Origin: Herbaspirillum rhizosphaerae
Lineage (GTDB): Bacteria > Pseudomonadota > Gammaproteobacteria > Burkholderiales > Burkholderiaceae_D
Assembly: GCF_001189965.1 (NCBI RefSeq)
Contig: NZ_LFLU01000021.1
Span: 21,833-85,832 of the forward strand
DNA length: 64,000 bases
Direction: 5' to 3'
Below the pieces are notes generated by a model, which saw only the letters and a program-made list of their open reading frames with translations, did not search any database and was not told where the DNA came from. Positions 46,226 through 55,580 of the stretch are shown piece by piece (position 1 is the stretch's first letter; each line of letters opens with the position of its first letter). The position numbers and the translations under genes are program-made.

Positions 46226-47026
46226 ATGGAAAAACTGCCTGCAAAAACCGGCTGGCTTTGGGTCAAGGAAGGCGTTGCGCTGTTTCGCAAGCAACCTGCC
46301 GAAGTATCGACGCTGTTCCTGAGCTACATGTTCCTGATGCTGGCGCTGGGCATCGTGCCGGTCATCGGCCAGTTGCTGCCGCTGATCCTGGTGCCGGTAT
46401 TCGCCATGTCCTTCATGCAGGCCTGCCGGCAGATCGAAGAAGGCAAGCGCGTGTACCCGAACCTGTTGCTGATCGGCTTCCGCTCGCCCGCGCTGCGCAC
46501 CCTGCTGACGCTGGGCGTACTGTATCTGCTCGCCGCCTTCGGTGCGGTGGCGGTATCGGCGCTGGTCGACGGCGGCGCGTTCTGGAAGGCCATGACCGGC
46601 ACCGGCGGTCTCAATCCCAAGGATATCGAAGGCAGCAACATCAGCCTGGCGATGGTGCTGGCCGCCGTCGTGTATATCCCTGCGGCAATGGCGTTCTGGT
46701 TTGCCGCACCGCTGATCACCTGGCAAAACATGCCGCTGGGCAAGGCCTTGTTTTACAGCTTCTTCGCCGTGCGCCGCGCCGGCAAAGCCTTTCTGCTGTA
46801 CGGACTGGCGTGGCTGGTGCTCGGCATCCTGCTACCGGCGGCCGTCAGCACCATCGTTGCATTGCTGATCAACAACGTGACGATCATCGTATTTATTTTG
46901 CTGCCATTGTCGATAATATTGACCGTGGTCATGTATTGCTCTTTTTACCCGACTTACACTGCAATCTTTGGCAGGCCGCAGCGCGACGAAACATCCGTTC
47001 CTGAAGACAAGGACAGCGCCAGGTAA
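46226..47026 (+). CDS. BPSS1780-type multi-pass membrane protein
   Basis: A 266-residue protein with about five or six predicted membrane helices and the N-terminal pattern GWLWVKEGVALFRKQPAEV. It belongs to a family of unknown function common downstream of thrB in betaproteobacteria. The two-base gap to thrB implies co-transcription. No catalytic motif is visible. Confidence 0.75.
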   Translation: MEKLPAKTGWLWVKEGVALFRKQPAEVSTLFLSYMFLMLALGIVPVIGQLLPLILVPVFAMSFMQACRQIEEGKRVYPNLLLIGFRSPALRTLLTLGVLYLLAAFGAVAVSALVDGGAFWKAMTGTGGLNPKDIEGSNISLAMVLAAVVYIPAAMAFWFAAPLITWQNMPLGKALFYSFFAVRRAGKAFLLYGLAWLVLGILLPAAVSTIVALLINNVTIIVFILLPLSIILTVVMYCSFYPTYTAIFGRPQRDETSVPEDKDSAR

Positions 47027-47103
47027 CCTGTTTGCAAGGAAGAAAACATTTCTTTCTTGCAAACAAACTGCCTATAACAACGCTTCTGTCACGGGGAAAA
47101 AAG

Positions 47104-48666
47104 ATGCGGATGAACCTGCCTGTCACCAATGTCGAGTATCCATTACAAGACGGCAAATCCATTGTTTCGAAAACGGATCTGAAGGGCAACATTACTTACG
47201 TCAACCCCTACTTCATCGAAGTCAGCGGGTTCCACGAAGAAGAACTGATGGGTGCGCCGCAAAACATCGTACGCCATCCGGACATGCCGGCACAGGCCTT
47301 CGCCGACATGTGGAAGACCGTCAAAAAGGGCATCCCCTGGACCGGCCTGGTCAAGAATCGCCGCAAGAGCGGCGACCACTACTGGGTGCTCGCCAACATC
47401 ACCCCGGTGCGCGAAAAAGGCCAGGTCATCGGCTACATGTCGGTGCGCACCAAGCCATCGCGCCAGGATATTACCTCTGCTGAAAAACTCTACGCCGATA
47501 TCCGCAAAGGCAAGGCCAAGGGCATCGCCATCGAGCAAGGCAATGTGGTCAGGACCGGCGTGAAGGGCTGGATCGCCAAACTCGGCAAGATCCAGCTCAA
47601 CACGCGCATCAACCTCTCGATGATCACCATGCTGGCGTTGCAGCTGGTTGCCGCCGGCGTGAGCTTCTTCACCGATCACAGCAGGCTCAACACCGGCATC
47701 TGCGTCGCCACCATCCTGCTCACACTGTATATCTGGTACGCCTTGCACAGCGCGCTGGTGCGCCCGATCAACGCCGCGCTGAAGGCCACTTACGCCATCA
47801 CCGGCGGCGACCTGTCGAACAACATCGAATCCGGCCGCCACGACGAAATCGGTCGCCTGCTGCGCGCACTGCGCCAGATGAACATCAATCTCACCGCCAT
47901 CATCGGCGACGTCCGATCCAACGTGGAGTCGATCAACGGCGCCACCCGCGAAATCGCCAGCGGCAATATGGATTTGTCGCACCGGACCGAAGCGCAAGCC
48001 TCGAATCTGGAAGAAACCGCATCCAGCATGGAGCAGCTGGCGGCCACCGTGCGCCAGAACGCCGACAGCGCCTTGCAAGCCAATCAGCTGGCGGCATCGG
48101 CCTCGTCGATCGCGGTCAAGGGCGGCGACGTGGTGGCCAAGACCGGCAACACCATGAGCGAAATCAGCGAGTCGTCGAAGAAGATCGTCGACATCATCAG
48201 CCTGATCGACAGCATCGCGTTCCAGACCAACATCCTGGCGTTGAATGCCGCAGTGGAAGCTGCGCGCGCCGGCGAACAGGGCAAGGGCTTTGCGGTGGTT
48301 GCCTCGGAAGTGCGCAGCCTGGCGCAACGCTCCGCAGGCGCCGCCAAAGAGATCAAGACGCTGATCGAAGATTCTGTGGAAAAGGTCGACATCGGCAATC
48401 GCCTGGTGGACGACGCGCGCAGCACCATGACGGAAATCGTCGACTCGGTCAAACGCGTCACCGGCATCATGAACGAGATCACCGTCGCCACCCAGCAGCA
48501 AAGCGCGGGCATCACGCAAGTACATCAGGCCGTGACCGACATGGACGAAAGCACGCAGCAAAATGCCGCGCTGGTGGAACAAGCCGCCGCTGCCGCCGGC
48601 AGCCTGGAAGAACAGACCGGCCGGCTGTTGCAGGCGATTGCCGTGTTCAAGTTCCAGCACAGATAA
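47104..48666 (+). CDS. Aer-like methyl-accepting chemotaxis protein with N-terminal PAS domain
   Basis: A 520-residue receptor from the ATG at 47104. A PAS domain occupies residues 1-120 (SKTDLKGNITYVNPYFIEVSG; IVRHPDMP), as in aerotaxis receptor Aer. It is followed by two close membrane helices (about 170-220), HAMP and the signalling domain with [20 protein letters not shown]. It probably senses redox or energy state through a PAS cofactor. It is followed by a strong terminator. Confidence 0.9.
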   Translation: MRMNLPVTNVEYPLQDGKSIVSKTDLKGNITYVNPYFIEVSGFHEEELMGAPQNIVRHPDMPAQAFADMWKTVKKGIPWTGLVKNRRKSGDHYWVLANITPVREKGQVIGYMSVRTKPSRQDITSAEKLYADIRKGKAKGIAIEQGNVVRTGVKGWIAKLGKIQLNTRINLSMITMLALQLVAAGVSFFTDHSRLNTGICVATILLTLYIWYALHSALVRPINAALKATYAITGGDLSNNIESGRHDEIGRLLRALRQMNINLTAIIGDVRSNVESINGATREIASGNMDLSHRTEAQASNLEETASSMEQLAATVRQNADSALQANQLAASASSIAVKGGDVVAKTGNTMSEISESSKKIVDIISLIDSIAFQTNILALNAAVEAARAGEQGKGFAVVASEVRSLAQRSAGAAKEIKTLIEDSVEKVDIGNRLVDDARSTMTEIVDSVKRVTGIMNEITVATQQQSAGITQVHQAVTDMDESTQQNAALVEQAAAAAGSLEEQTGRLLQAIAVFKFQHR

Positions 48667-48703
48667 GCGCTGCGACCGGCAACGGAAAAAGACGGACTCA
48701 AAG

Positions 48704-48732
48704 AAAACGGCAGCTTCAGGCTGCCGTTTTTT
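48704..48732. terminator. Bidirectional terminator between the chemoreceptor and xylB
   Basis: AAAACGGCAGC-TTCAG-GCTGCCGTTTTTT is a perfect stem with A-run and T-run on either side. It can end both the plus-strand receptor transcript and the minus-strand polyol operon, whose last stop codon lies within it. Confidence 0.85.
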
Positions 48733-50221
48733 ATGGTTCTTCGCCTTCCCCGGAAGGCAATGCCGGCCAGGGCCGGTAGATATCCCGATAGCGTTGCAAG
48801 CGCGGCATCAAGGCATCATGCCGCTCCTTGCGCGGCGCAAAACTGTCCTGCTGTTGCGGCTTGCGGCAAACCACTTCTTCCGCGCCGCCATCGGCCAGCC
48901 ACGCCAGGCGCGCCGCGCCCAGGGCGCCGCCCGCTTCGCTGCCGACGTGCGTGACGATGCGGACATTGAGCGCATCGCTCAACAGCTGCGCCCAATACGC
49001 ACTGCGCGCGCCGCCGCCGACCAGCGACAGTTGCTGCACGCCGGTGCCGGCGGCGCGCAAGGCGTCCAGCCCATCCACCATGCCGAAACTCACTCCCTCC
49101 AGCACGGCGTACGCGAGCGCCGCGCGCTGATGCTCGTGCGACAGGCCATGGAAAGTCCCGAGCGCATAGGGGTCGTTGTGCGGCGTGCGCTCGCCCGACA
49201 AGTACGGCAGGAACAGGGGCGCGTTGGCCAAGGCTTCGTCGTCCAGCAAGGCCACTTCTTCCAGCAAGGTCTTTTCATCGACGCTGCACAGCCGGCAAAA
49301 CCAGCGCAGGCAACTCGCCGCCGACAGCATCACGCTCATCTGGTGCCAGCGTTGCGGCAAGGTGTGGCAAAACGCGTGAATCGCGCGCGCCGGATTGGGA
49401 CGGAATTTGTCGTTGACCACGAACAGCACGCCCGAGGTGCCGAGCGAGAGAAAACCGTCGCCCGGATTGACCGCGCCGATGCCCACCGCGCTCGCCGCGC
49501 CATCGCCGGCGCCGCCGGCCACCCTGACCTCGGGCGACAAGCCCCATGCCTGCGCCAATGCCGGCAACAGGAAACCCGCTGCCCGGCTGCCGTCGACCAG
49601 CGCCGGCATCTGTCCGCGATGCATGCCGCCGGCGGCGAGCAAGGCATCCGACCAGTCGCGTCGCGCCACATCGAGCCAAAGCGTGCCGGCAGCGTCGGAC
49701 GGGTCGGAAATCTTTTGCCCCGTCATCTGCAGGCGCAGCCAATCCTTGGGCAACAACACACATTCCACCCGGGCAAACAGTTGCGGCTCATGCCGCGCCA
49801 CCCACAGCAGCTTGGGCGCGGTAAATCCCGGCATCGCCAGATTGCCCGCCACTTCATGCAAATCGCCGGATTCATTCCAGCGCCGCGTCAGCTCGGCGCA
49901 TTCTTCGGTGCTGCGCGAATCGCTCCACAAGATCGCCGGCCGCAACACCTGATCGCGCGCATCCAGCAACACCGCGCCGTGCATCTGGCCCGACAGGCCG
50001 ATTGCCCGGATCTGCATGAATTGTTCCGGCCCGATCTGCGCGCGCAGCTTGGCAACGGTGTCGCAGGTCGCCTGCCACCATTGCTGCGGATCCTGCTCCG
50101 ACCAGCGCGGGTGCGGACGCGACACCGTCAGCGGTGTGCCGGCCAGCGCCAGCAGCTTGCCGCCGGCGCCGATCACGACCGCCTTGACTTCCGACGTACC
50201 AAGGTCTATCCCCAGATACAT
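48731..50221 (-). CDS. xylB: Xylulokinase (FGGY family)
   Basis: A 496-residue kinase from the ATG at 50221: MYLGIDLGTSEVKAVV, the catalytic-Asp region LSDSRST plus GLSGQMHGAVLLD, and LGTSGVLFVVND. It phosphorylates D-xylulose. Its place after a DalD-like dehydrogenase matches D-arabitol to D-xylulose to xylulose 5-phosphate. It is the last gene of the minus-strand polyol operon. Confidence 0.88.
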   Translation of the reverse strand: MYLGIDLGTSEVKAVVIGAGGKLLALAGTPLTVSRPHPRWSEQDPQQWWQATCDTVAKLRAQIGPEQFMQIRAIGLSGQMHGAVLLDARDQVLRPAILWSDSRSTEECAELTRRWNESGDLHEVAGNLAMPGFTAPKLLWVARHEPQLFARVECVLLPKDWLRLQMTGQKISDPSDAAGTLWLDVARRDWSDALLAAGGMHRGQMPALVDGSRAAGFLLPALAQAWGLSPEVRVAGGAGDGAASAVGIGAVNPGDGFLSLGTSGVLFVVNDKFRPNPARAIHAFCHTLPQRWHQMSVMLSAASCLRWFCRLCSVDEKTLLEEVALLDDEALANAPLFLPYLSGERTPHNDPYALGTFHGLSHEHQRAALAYAVLEGVSFGMVDGLDALRAAGTGVQQLSLVGGGARSAYWAQLLSDALNVRIVTHVGSEAGGALGAARLAWLADGGAEEVVCRKPQQQDSFAPRKERHDALMPRLQRYRDIYRPWPALPSGEGEEP

Positions 50222-50294
50222 GGTGCTCCTCGTTGTATTCTCATTTGTCCTTGTTCGCCTGCGGTCTCCATCCGCCGATGCGGCGTACAGGCAT

Positions 50295-51707
50295 TTATGC
50301 GGACATTTTAGTCGAAGCCGCCAGCCAGGCATCGATATCGGCCACCGCTTCGCGCAGCAGGCGTTCCAGCGACGAGGAACCTGCCAGCTCGCCCCACAGC
50401 AGCGGGTCGGCGCAATAGGCGCGCAACGGATCGGCAGCGTCCAGCATGGCGCGTGTCGCCGCAGGATCGAACACGCCGTCCTGATATTCGTAGCTCAGCG
50501 CGCCCTGCTTCCAGCGCTGCAAAAAGACGAAGAACAAGGCCGGCAATTGCGCCGTCGCACGCGGCTGATGCCCGCGCGCCAGGCTGTCGCTGATGGTCGG
50601 CCGGATAAAACCGGGAATCTTGGAAAAGCCATCCGCCGCCACGCGCTGGTTGGTGTCCTGAATCGCCGGATTGCCGAAACGCGCCAGCGTGGTGTCGCGA
50701 TAGGCTTCCAGATCCAGCGGGCTCGGCGTCAGGCTGGGAATCACATCTTGCGTGACGTAATCCCAGGCCATGCGATGAATGTCTTCGTGCGCCGTGCCTT
50801 CGTGGATGTAGTTAAGGCCGATCAATGTGCCGGCCCAGGCGATGCAGCTGTGGCTGGCGTTGAGGATGCGGATCTTCGCTTCCTCGTACGGCAAGACCGA
50901 AGCGACCATTTCCACGCCGACCTTTTCCAGCGCCGGACGGCCAGCCTTGAAATCATCCTCGATCACCCATTGAATGAAAGACTCCGCCATCAGTGCGCAG
51001 GGGTCGTCGACGCCGGTCGCTTCCTTGACGCGCTGGCGCACGGCATCGGTCGGACGCGGCGTGATGCGGTCGACCATGGAGTTGGGACTGGTGACGTTAT
51101 TGCGCACCCATTCCAGCAAATCCTGATGGCCGCGCAAGGCCAGGAATTGCTGCAAGCCGCCGAGGAAACGTTCGCCGTTGTGCCGCAGGTTGTCGCAGTT
51201 GAGCAGCGTCACGCCGCCGGCGTTGCCGTCATGGCGCGCCTGCAGGATGGCCGTGATGGCGCCGTAGATGGTGCGGCGCTCGCCATCGATGTCCGCCGCC
51301 AGATCGGGTTGATGGATGTCCAGCCGATGTTCGTGGTCGAGGTAATAGCCGCCTTCGGTCACGGTGAAGGAGATCACGCGCGTACGCGGCTCGGCGCCGG
51401 TTTTGACGAGACTCTTCAGTTGCGCATCCCAGGGCACGATGTCGCGGATGGCGCGGATGGTTTCATAGGCGCGCTGCCCCTGCGGCGTCACCGTCTCCAG
51501 CGTGTAGCGGCCTTCGCTCTGCTGTAAAGCCTGCAATAGCGGCGCCATATCGGGGCGGATATTGGCCAGCGCCAGTTGCCAGCGGCGGTCTTCGTCGTTG
51601 CCGCGTTCGCGCAGATGGTGCAGGTAGACTGCCTGGTGCGCGCGGTGAAACGATCCGGCGCCGATGTGCAGCCAGATCAGGTCGTTTTTTGAATCGCGAT
51701 TGCTCAT
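50295..51707 (-). CDS. dalD: D-arabinitol 4-dehydrogenase (polyol-specific long-chain dehydrogenase)
   Basis: A 470-residue enzyme of the mannitol dehydrogenase family. N-terminal [19 protein letters not shown] binds NAD; the catalytic segment is [14 protein letters not shown] (Lys-x4-Asn-x2-His) near residue 275. The pattern of conserved blocks ([31 protein letters not shown]) fits DalD best; mannitol 2-dehydrogenase is the close alternative. Next to xylB and with a fructokinase nearby, the regulon may use both arabitol and hexitols. Confidence 0.8.
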   Translation of the reverse strand: MSNRDSKNDLIWLHIGAGSFHRAHQAVYLHHLRERGNDEDRRWQLALANIRPDMAPLLQALQQSEGRYTLETVTPQGQRAYETIRAIRDIVPWDAQLKSLVKTGAEPRTRVISFTVTEGGYYLDHEHRLDIHQPDLAADIDGERRTIYGAITAILQARHDGNAGGVTLLNCDNLRHNGERFLGGLQQFLALRGHQDLLEWVRNNVTSPNSMVDRITPRPTDAVRQRVKEATGVDDPCALMAESFIQWVIEDDFKAGRPALEKVGVEMVASVLPYEEAKIRILNASHSCIAWAGTLIGLNYIHEGTAHEDIHRMAWDYVTQDVIPSLTPSPLDLEAYRDTTLARFGNPAIQDTNQRVAADGFSKIPGFIRPTISDSLARGHQPRATAQLPALFFVFLQRWKQGALSYEYQDGVFDPAATRAMLDAADPLRAYCADPLLWGELAGSSSLERLLREAVADIDAWLAASTKMSA

Positions 51708-51764
51708 GTTGTCCTCTGTTGCTTTGTTGCCTGTTCCATATATCGTGATCTCTGCGCCGCGGCG

Positions 51765-52877
51765 TCAATGCACCGCCGCCGGACGTTCTGCAAGCCGCGG
51801 CACGGCGCTGCCGTCCTGGCGGAACAAGTGACAGCGATGGGCATCCGCGCTGACGCCGATCACGCTGCCGGCGGCAAGCTTCAGGCTGTCCGGCACGCGC
51901 AGGATCAGGGACTCTTCCGCAGCATCGCTGGCGGCATACAGATAAGAGAAATCGCCCAGCAATTCCAGCGCGGTGAAGTGCGCCTGCAACATCGGCTGGT
52001 CGTCGACGATGCGCAGATGTTCCGGACGGACGCCCAGCGTGACCTTGTCGCCGACCTTCAGCGTCCCTGCCTCGACCGCCGCAAGCTGACGCCCGCCGCC
52101 GGTCAGATGCAATAACGCGCCCTCTTCGCTCAACGACGCCACCGCGCCGTCGATGAAATTCATCTTCGGCGAGCCGATGAAACCGGCCACGAAGCGATTG
52201 GCGGGATGGTGATACAGCTGCTGCGGCGTGCCGACCTGCTCGATGCGCCCGGCCGACAGCACCACAATCTTGTCCGCCAATGTCATCGCTTCGATCTGGT
52301 CGTGCGTGACGTAAATCATGGTGGTCTTGAGATCGTCGTGCAACTTGGAAAACTCCAGACGCATCTTCACGCGCAAGGCGGCATCGAGATTCGACAGCGG
52401 CTCATCGAACAGGAATACGCTCGGCTGGCGCGTGATCGCACGGCCGATGGCGACGCGCTGGCGCTGGCCCCCGGACAAGGCGCGCGGCTTGCGGTCGAGC
52501 AGATGGTCGATGTGCAGGATCTTGGCGGCGTGCTGCACGGCGCTGTCGATCTCGCCCTTGGATTTGCCGGCGATCTTGAGGCCGAAAGCCATGTTGTCGT
52601 ACAGCGTCATGTGCGGATACAAGGCATAAGACTGGAACACCATGGCGATGCCGCGCTTGGCGGCCGGCACATCGTTCATGCGGCGCTCGCCGATGCTGAG
52701 GTCGCCGGCGCTGATGTCTTCCAGGCCGGCAATCATGCGCAGCAAGGTCGACTTGCCGCAACCGGACGGGCCGACGAAGACGACGAATTCACCGTCGTCG
52801 ATATCGAGGTTGATGTCGCGCATGACCTCGTTGTCGTCGTAGCGCTTGGCTAGGTTGCGGATAGTGACTGCGGCCAT
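51765..52877 (-). CDS. Polyol ABC transporter ATP-binding protein (MtlK/SmoK/UgpC family)
   Basis: A 370-residue CUT1-family ATPase: Walker A FVGPSGCGKSTLL near residue 35, ALSGGQRQRVAIGRAI, FLFDEPLSNLDA, and a C-terminal TOBE regulatory domain (VTLGVRPEHLRI). It drives the two permeases encoded upstream. It is separated from the HAD gene by 105 bases and from dalD by 57. Confidence 0.9.
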   Translation of the reverse strand: MAAVTIRNLAKRYDDNEVMRDINLDIDDGEFVVFVGPSGCGKSTLLRMIAGLEDISAGDLSIGERRMNDVPAAKRGIAMVFQSYALYPHMTLYDNMAFGLKIAGKSKGEIDSAVQHAAKILHIDHLLDRKPRALSGGQRQRVAIGRAITRQPSVFLFDEPLSNLDAALRVKMRLEFSKLHDDLKTTMIYVTHDQIEAMTLADKIVVLSAGRIEQVGTPQQLYHHPANRFVAGFIGSPKMNFIDGAVASLSEEGALLHLTGGGRQLAAVEAGTLKVGDKVTLGVRPEHLRIVDDQPMLQAHFTALELLGDFSYLYAASDAAEESLILRVPDSLKLAAGSVIGVSADAHRCHLFRQDGSAVPRLAERPAAVH

Positions 52878-52982
52878 GGGAATCTCCTTGTTTCTCTGTG
52901 TCTCAATGATTTCGTCGCAGCGATTGCCGGTGATGGCGACGGCGACGATGTTCTGTATGGATACTGCTTGTTCGTCCGATTT

Positions 52983-53690
52983 TCAGGCGACATCTTCCGC
53001 CAGCAAGGCGGCGATCAGCCCCGGCAATGCGCCCATGTCGTCGAACACCAGCTCGGCGCCGGCCGCGAGCAATTTCTGCTGCATGCCGTCCTTGTCGTGC
53101 GCCACGCCGGTGAAACCCAGCACCCGCATGCCGGCGGCGCTGGCGGCGCGCACGCCGGTGACGCTGTCGTCCACCGCGACGCACTGCTGCGGCGCGATCC
53201 GGTATCCCTCCGCTGCCGCCAGATAGACATGCGGCGCCGGCTTGGGCCGCCCGACGTCGTGGGCGCTGTGGATATGACCCTCAAACATGTCCAGCAAACC
53301 GCAGCGGCGCAGACCTTGCACGATACGGTCGCTGCTGCTGTTGCTGGCGACGGCCTTGGGCAGAGCGATCTGCTGCAAGGCTTCGGCGATGCCCGGCACC
53401 AGTTGCACTTCGTCGCCGCAGGCGATGCCGACGGCGGTATTGATGTCGGCATACTGCGCAGCGTTGAGGCCGAAGCCGAACTCCAGGTCCAGCTCGTCGA
53501 GCAGCAGCTCGGTGAACATGCCGAGCCGGGAAGCAATGGCGTGATGCAGCTTGTCGCCGTCGGCAGCGTCCTTCAGCAGCGGCAGGAGATGTTCATGCAG
53601 CACGCGCAGCGCAATGCTTTCGCTGTCGAGCAGCACGCCGTCGCAGTCGCACACCAGATGGGTAATTTTTACGCTCATGTGTTCTTTCAT
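52983..53690 (-). CDS. HAD-family sugar phosphatase (beta-phosphoglucomutase-like)
   Basis: A 235-residue protein. The ATG at 53690 shares a base with the permease stop (TGATG); another ATG at 53678 could also serve. HAD motif I is CDCDGVLLDSES, motif II lies in KAVASNSSSD, motif III in GRPKPAPH and motif IV in AVDDSVTG. An insertion of a phosphatase gene between permease and ATPase is unusual for mtl-type operons. It may clear a sugar phosphate. Substrate unknown. Confidence 0.82.
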   Translation of the reverse strand: MKEHMSVKITHLVCDCDGVLLDSESIALRVLHEHLLPLLKDAADGDKLHHAIASRLGMFTELLLDELDLEFGFGLNAAQYADINTAVGIACGDEVQLVPGIAEALQQIALPKAVASNSSSDRIVQGLRRCGLLDMFEGHIHSAHDVGRPKPAPHVYLAAAEGYRIAPQQCVAVDDSVTGVRAASAAGMRVLGFTGVAHDKDGMQQKLLAAGAELVFDDMGALPGLIAALLAEDVA

Positions 53691-54505
53691 CACTTCACGG
53701 CGCCGAAGGTCAGGCCGCGCACCAGTTGCTTCTGCGCCAGCCAGCCGAGCGCCATGATGGGCGCGATCGCCAGCAGCGACGCGGCCGACAGCTTGGCCCA
53801 GAACAAACCTTCCGGATTGGAATACGAGGCAATGAACACCGTCAGCGGCGCGGCGTCGACGCTGGTCAGGTTGAGGCTCCAGAAGGCCTCGTTCCACGAC
53901 AGGATGATCAGCAGCAAGGCCGTCGAGGCCAGGCCGGGCATGGCGGTCGGCAGCAGCAGGTACAGCATCTCCTGCCAGGCGTTGGCGCCGTCGATGCGGG
54001 CCGCTTCGAGGATCTCTTTCGGCACGTCGTTGAAATAGGTGAACGCCATCCAGACCGCGATCGGCAAGTTGATCAGCGTGTAGATCAAGGTCAGCCCGGT
54101 CACCGAATCCAGCATGCCGCTGTTCTTGGCCAGCAGATAGATCGGCACCAGCACGCCGACGGCCGGCATCATCTTGGTCGACAGCATCCACAGCAGCAGC
54201 TTCTGCGTGCGGCCGGTCGGGAAGAAGGCCATCGAATACGCGGCCGGCACGGCAATCAACAGCGCCAGCAAGGTCGAGCCCAGCGACACGATCATGGAAT
54301 TCTTGACGAAGGACAGGTAGTTGCTACGCTCGAACACTTCACGGAAGGTATCGAGCGTGGGCATGAAGATCAGGCTCGGCATGTAGGCCTGATGCTCGTT
54401 CTTGAACGCCGTAATCGCCACCCAGAAGATCGGGAAGAACAGGACGATGGCGCAGGTCCATGCCAGCAGGCCGACCCAGAGCGGACTCTTTTTTGTGTCA
54501 TTCAT
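53690..54505 (-). CDS. Polyol ABC transporter permease (second)
   Basis: A 271-residue MalG-type permease. The ATG at 54505 overlaps the first permease stop as ATGA; the open frame continues upstream in the wrong frame of the first permease and should not be used. About six membrane segments are present, with the EAA loop EILEAARIDGANAWQEMLYLLLP in its middle. It pairs with the first permease in a CUT1 polyol importer (MtlG-like). Confidence 0.88.
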   Translation of the reverse strand: MNDTKKSPLWVGLLAWTCAIVLFFPIFWVAITAFKNEHQAYMPSLIFMPTLDTFREVFERSNYLSFVKNSMIVSLGSTLLALLIAVPAAYSMAFFPTGRTQKLLLWMLSTKMMPAVGVLVPIYLLAKNSGMLDSVTGLTLIYTLINLPIAVWMAFTYFNDVPKEILEAARIDGANAWQEMLYLLLPTAMPGLASTALLLIILSWNEAFWSLNLTSVDAAPLTVFIASYSNPEGLFWAKLSAASLLAIAPIMALGWLAQKQLVRGLTFGAVK

Positions 54506-55467
54506 TTTTCGTTCGCTCCTTTGAGATTCTTCGCCAGCATGCGCACCAGGAAGAACGACACGATGTTGGCCAGCACCACCGCGAAGATGCCGCCGGCCGA
54601 GGCGATACCGATGTCGAATTGCTGCAGGCCGATGGAGTACACGAGGTAAGTCAGGTTGGTGGTCTCGGTGCCGGGACCGCCCGCGGTAGTGGTGAAGATT
54701 TCGGCAAACACCGACAGCAGGAAAATGGTCTCGATCATGATGACCACGGTGATCGCGCGCTTGAGATGCGGCAGTACGATGTAGAAGAAGATGCGGATCG
54801 GTCCGGCGCCGTCCAGCTGCGCGGCTTCCTTCTGGTCGCCGTCGAGCGACTGCAGCGCGGTCAGCAGGATCAGGAAGGCGAACGGTATCCATTGCCACGA
54901 CACGATGATGATCACCGACAGCATCGGATAATCGGCCAGCCAGTCGATCGGCTCCATGCCGAGGTGGCGCATGACGAAGGCCAGCATGCCGTAGACCGGA
55001 TGCATGATCATGTTTTTCCAGATCAGCGCGGCCACCGTCGGCATCACGAAGAACGGCCCGATCACCAGCAGCCGCGCAATGCCGCGGCCGCGGAACGGCT
55101 GGTCGAACAGCACCGCCAGCAAGGTGCCGCCGATGACGCTGATGCCAAGGACGGAACCGATCAGCAATGCGGTGTTGGCGATCGACGGCCAGAAGGCCGG
55201 ATCCTCCAGCAGGAACTGATAGTTCTCCAACCCGACGAAACCGGTCTGGTCGGGCGCCATCAGGTTGTAGCGATTGAAGGAGAAGTACACCGTCATCGCC
55301 AGCGGCACGATCATCCACAGAAAGAGCAAGGCCACGGCGGGCGTTTGCAGCAGACGGACAGGCAGGAAGCGTTCGGCGCCAGCGCGTTTTCCGCGGCCGG
55401 ATTTCTGCGTGGTTGATGACTCGCTGGCTTCGGATGGCATGGGAGAAGTATTCGATATCGATGACAT
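54502..55467 (-). CDS. Polyol ABC transporter permease (first)
   Basis: A 321-residue MalF-type permease (MtlF-like). A polar N-terminal tail of about 35 residues precedes six membrane helices; the EAA loop EAAQLDGAGPIRIFFYIVLP lies near residue 220. It follows the binding-protein gene after 113 bases that contain a hairpin. Confidence 0.88.
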   Translation of the reverse strand: MSSISNTSPMPSEASESSTTQKSGRGKRAGAERFLPVRLLQTPAVALLFLWMIVPLAMTVYFSFNRYNLMAPDQTGFVGLENYQFLLEDPAFWPSIANTALLIGSVLGISVIGGTLLAVLFDQPFRGRGIARLLVIGPFFVMPTVAALIWKNMIMHPVYGMLAFVMRHLGMEPIDWLADYPMLSVIIIVSWQWIPFAFLILLTALQSLDGDQKEAAQLDGAGPIRIFFYIVLPHLKRAITVVIMIETIFLLSVFAEIFTTTAGGPGTETTNLTYLVYSIGLQQFDIGIASAGGIFAVVLANIVSFFLVRMLAKNLKGANEK

Positions 55468-55545
55468 GACGGCCTCGATGCAATCAGGTTCGGGCCGGCG
55501 TCATGAAGACGATCCGGCGGAATTCGGTAAAACGATGTCATGCGC

Positions 55546-55566
55546 CGCCCGGCATCAGGCCGGGCG
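55546..55566 (-). terminator. Intercistronic hairpin after the binding-protein gene
   Basis: CGCCCGGC-ATCAG-GCCGGGCG forms an 8-bp stem between the SBP stop and the first permease. There is no T-run, so it is more likely to stabilise SBP mRNA than to stop transcription fully. Confidence 0.5.
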
Positions 55567-55580
55567 AACGCAAGTCGGCA

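Noticed and set aside
52983..54191. A 402-codon frame ending in the HAD phosphatase
   Set aside because: The upstream 167 codons shadow the second permease; HAD motif I follows the ATG at 53690 or 53678.
53690..55483. A 597-codon frame that includes the second permease at its end
   Set aside because: Its first half is the wrong frame of the first permease; the real start is the ATG at 54505 overlapping the previous stop.
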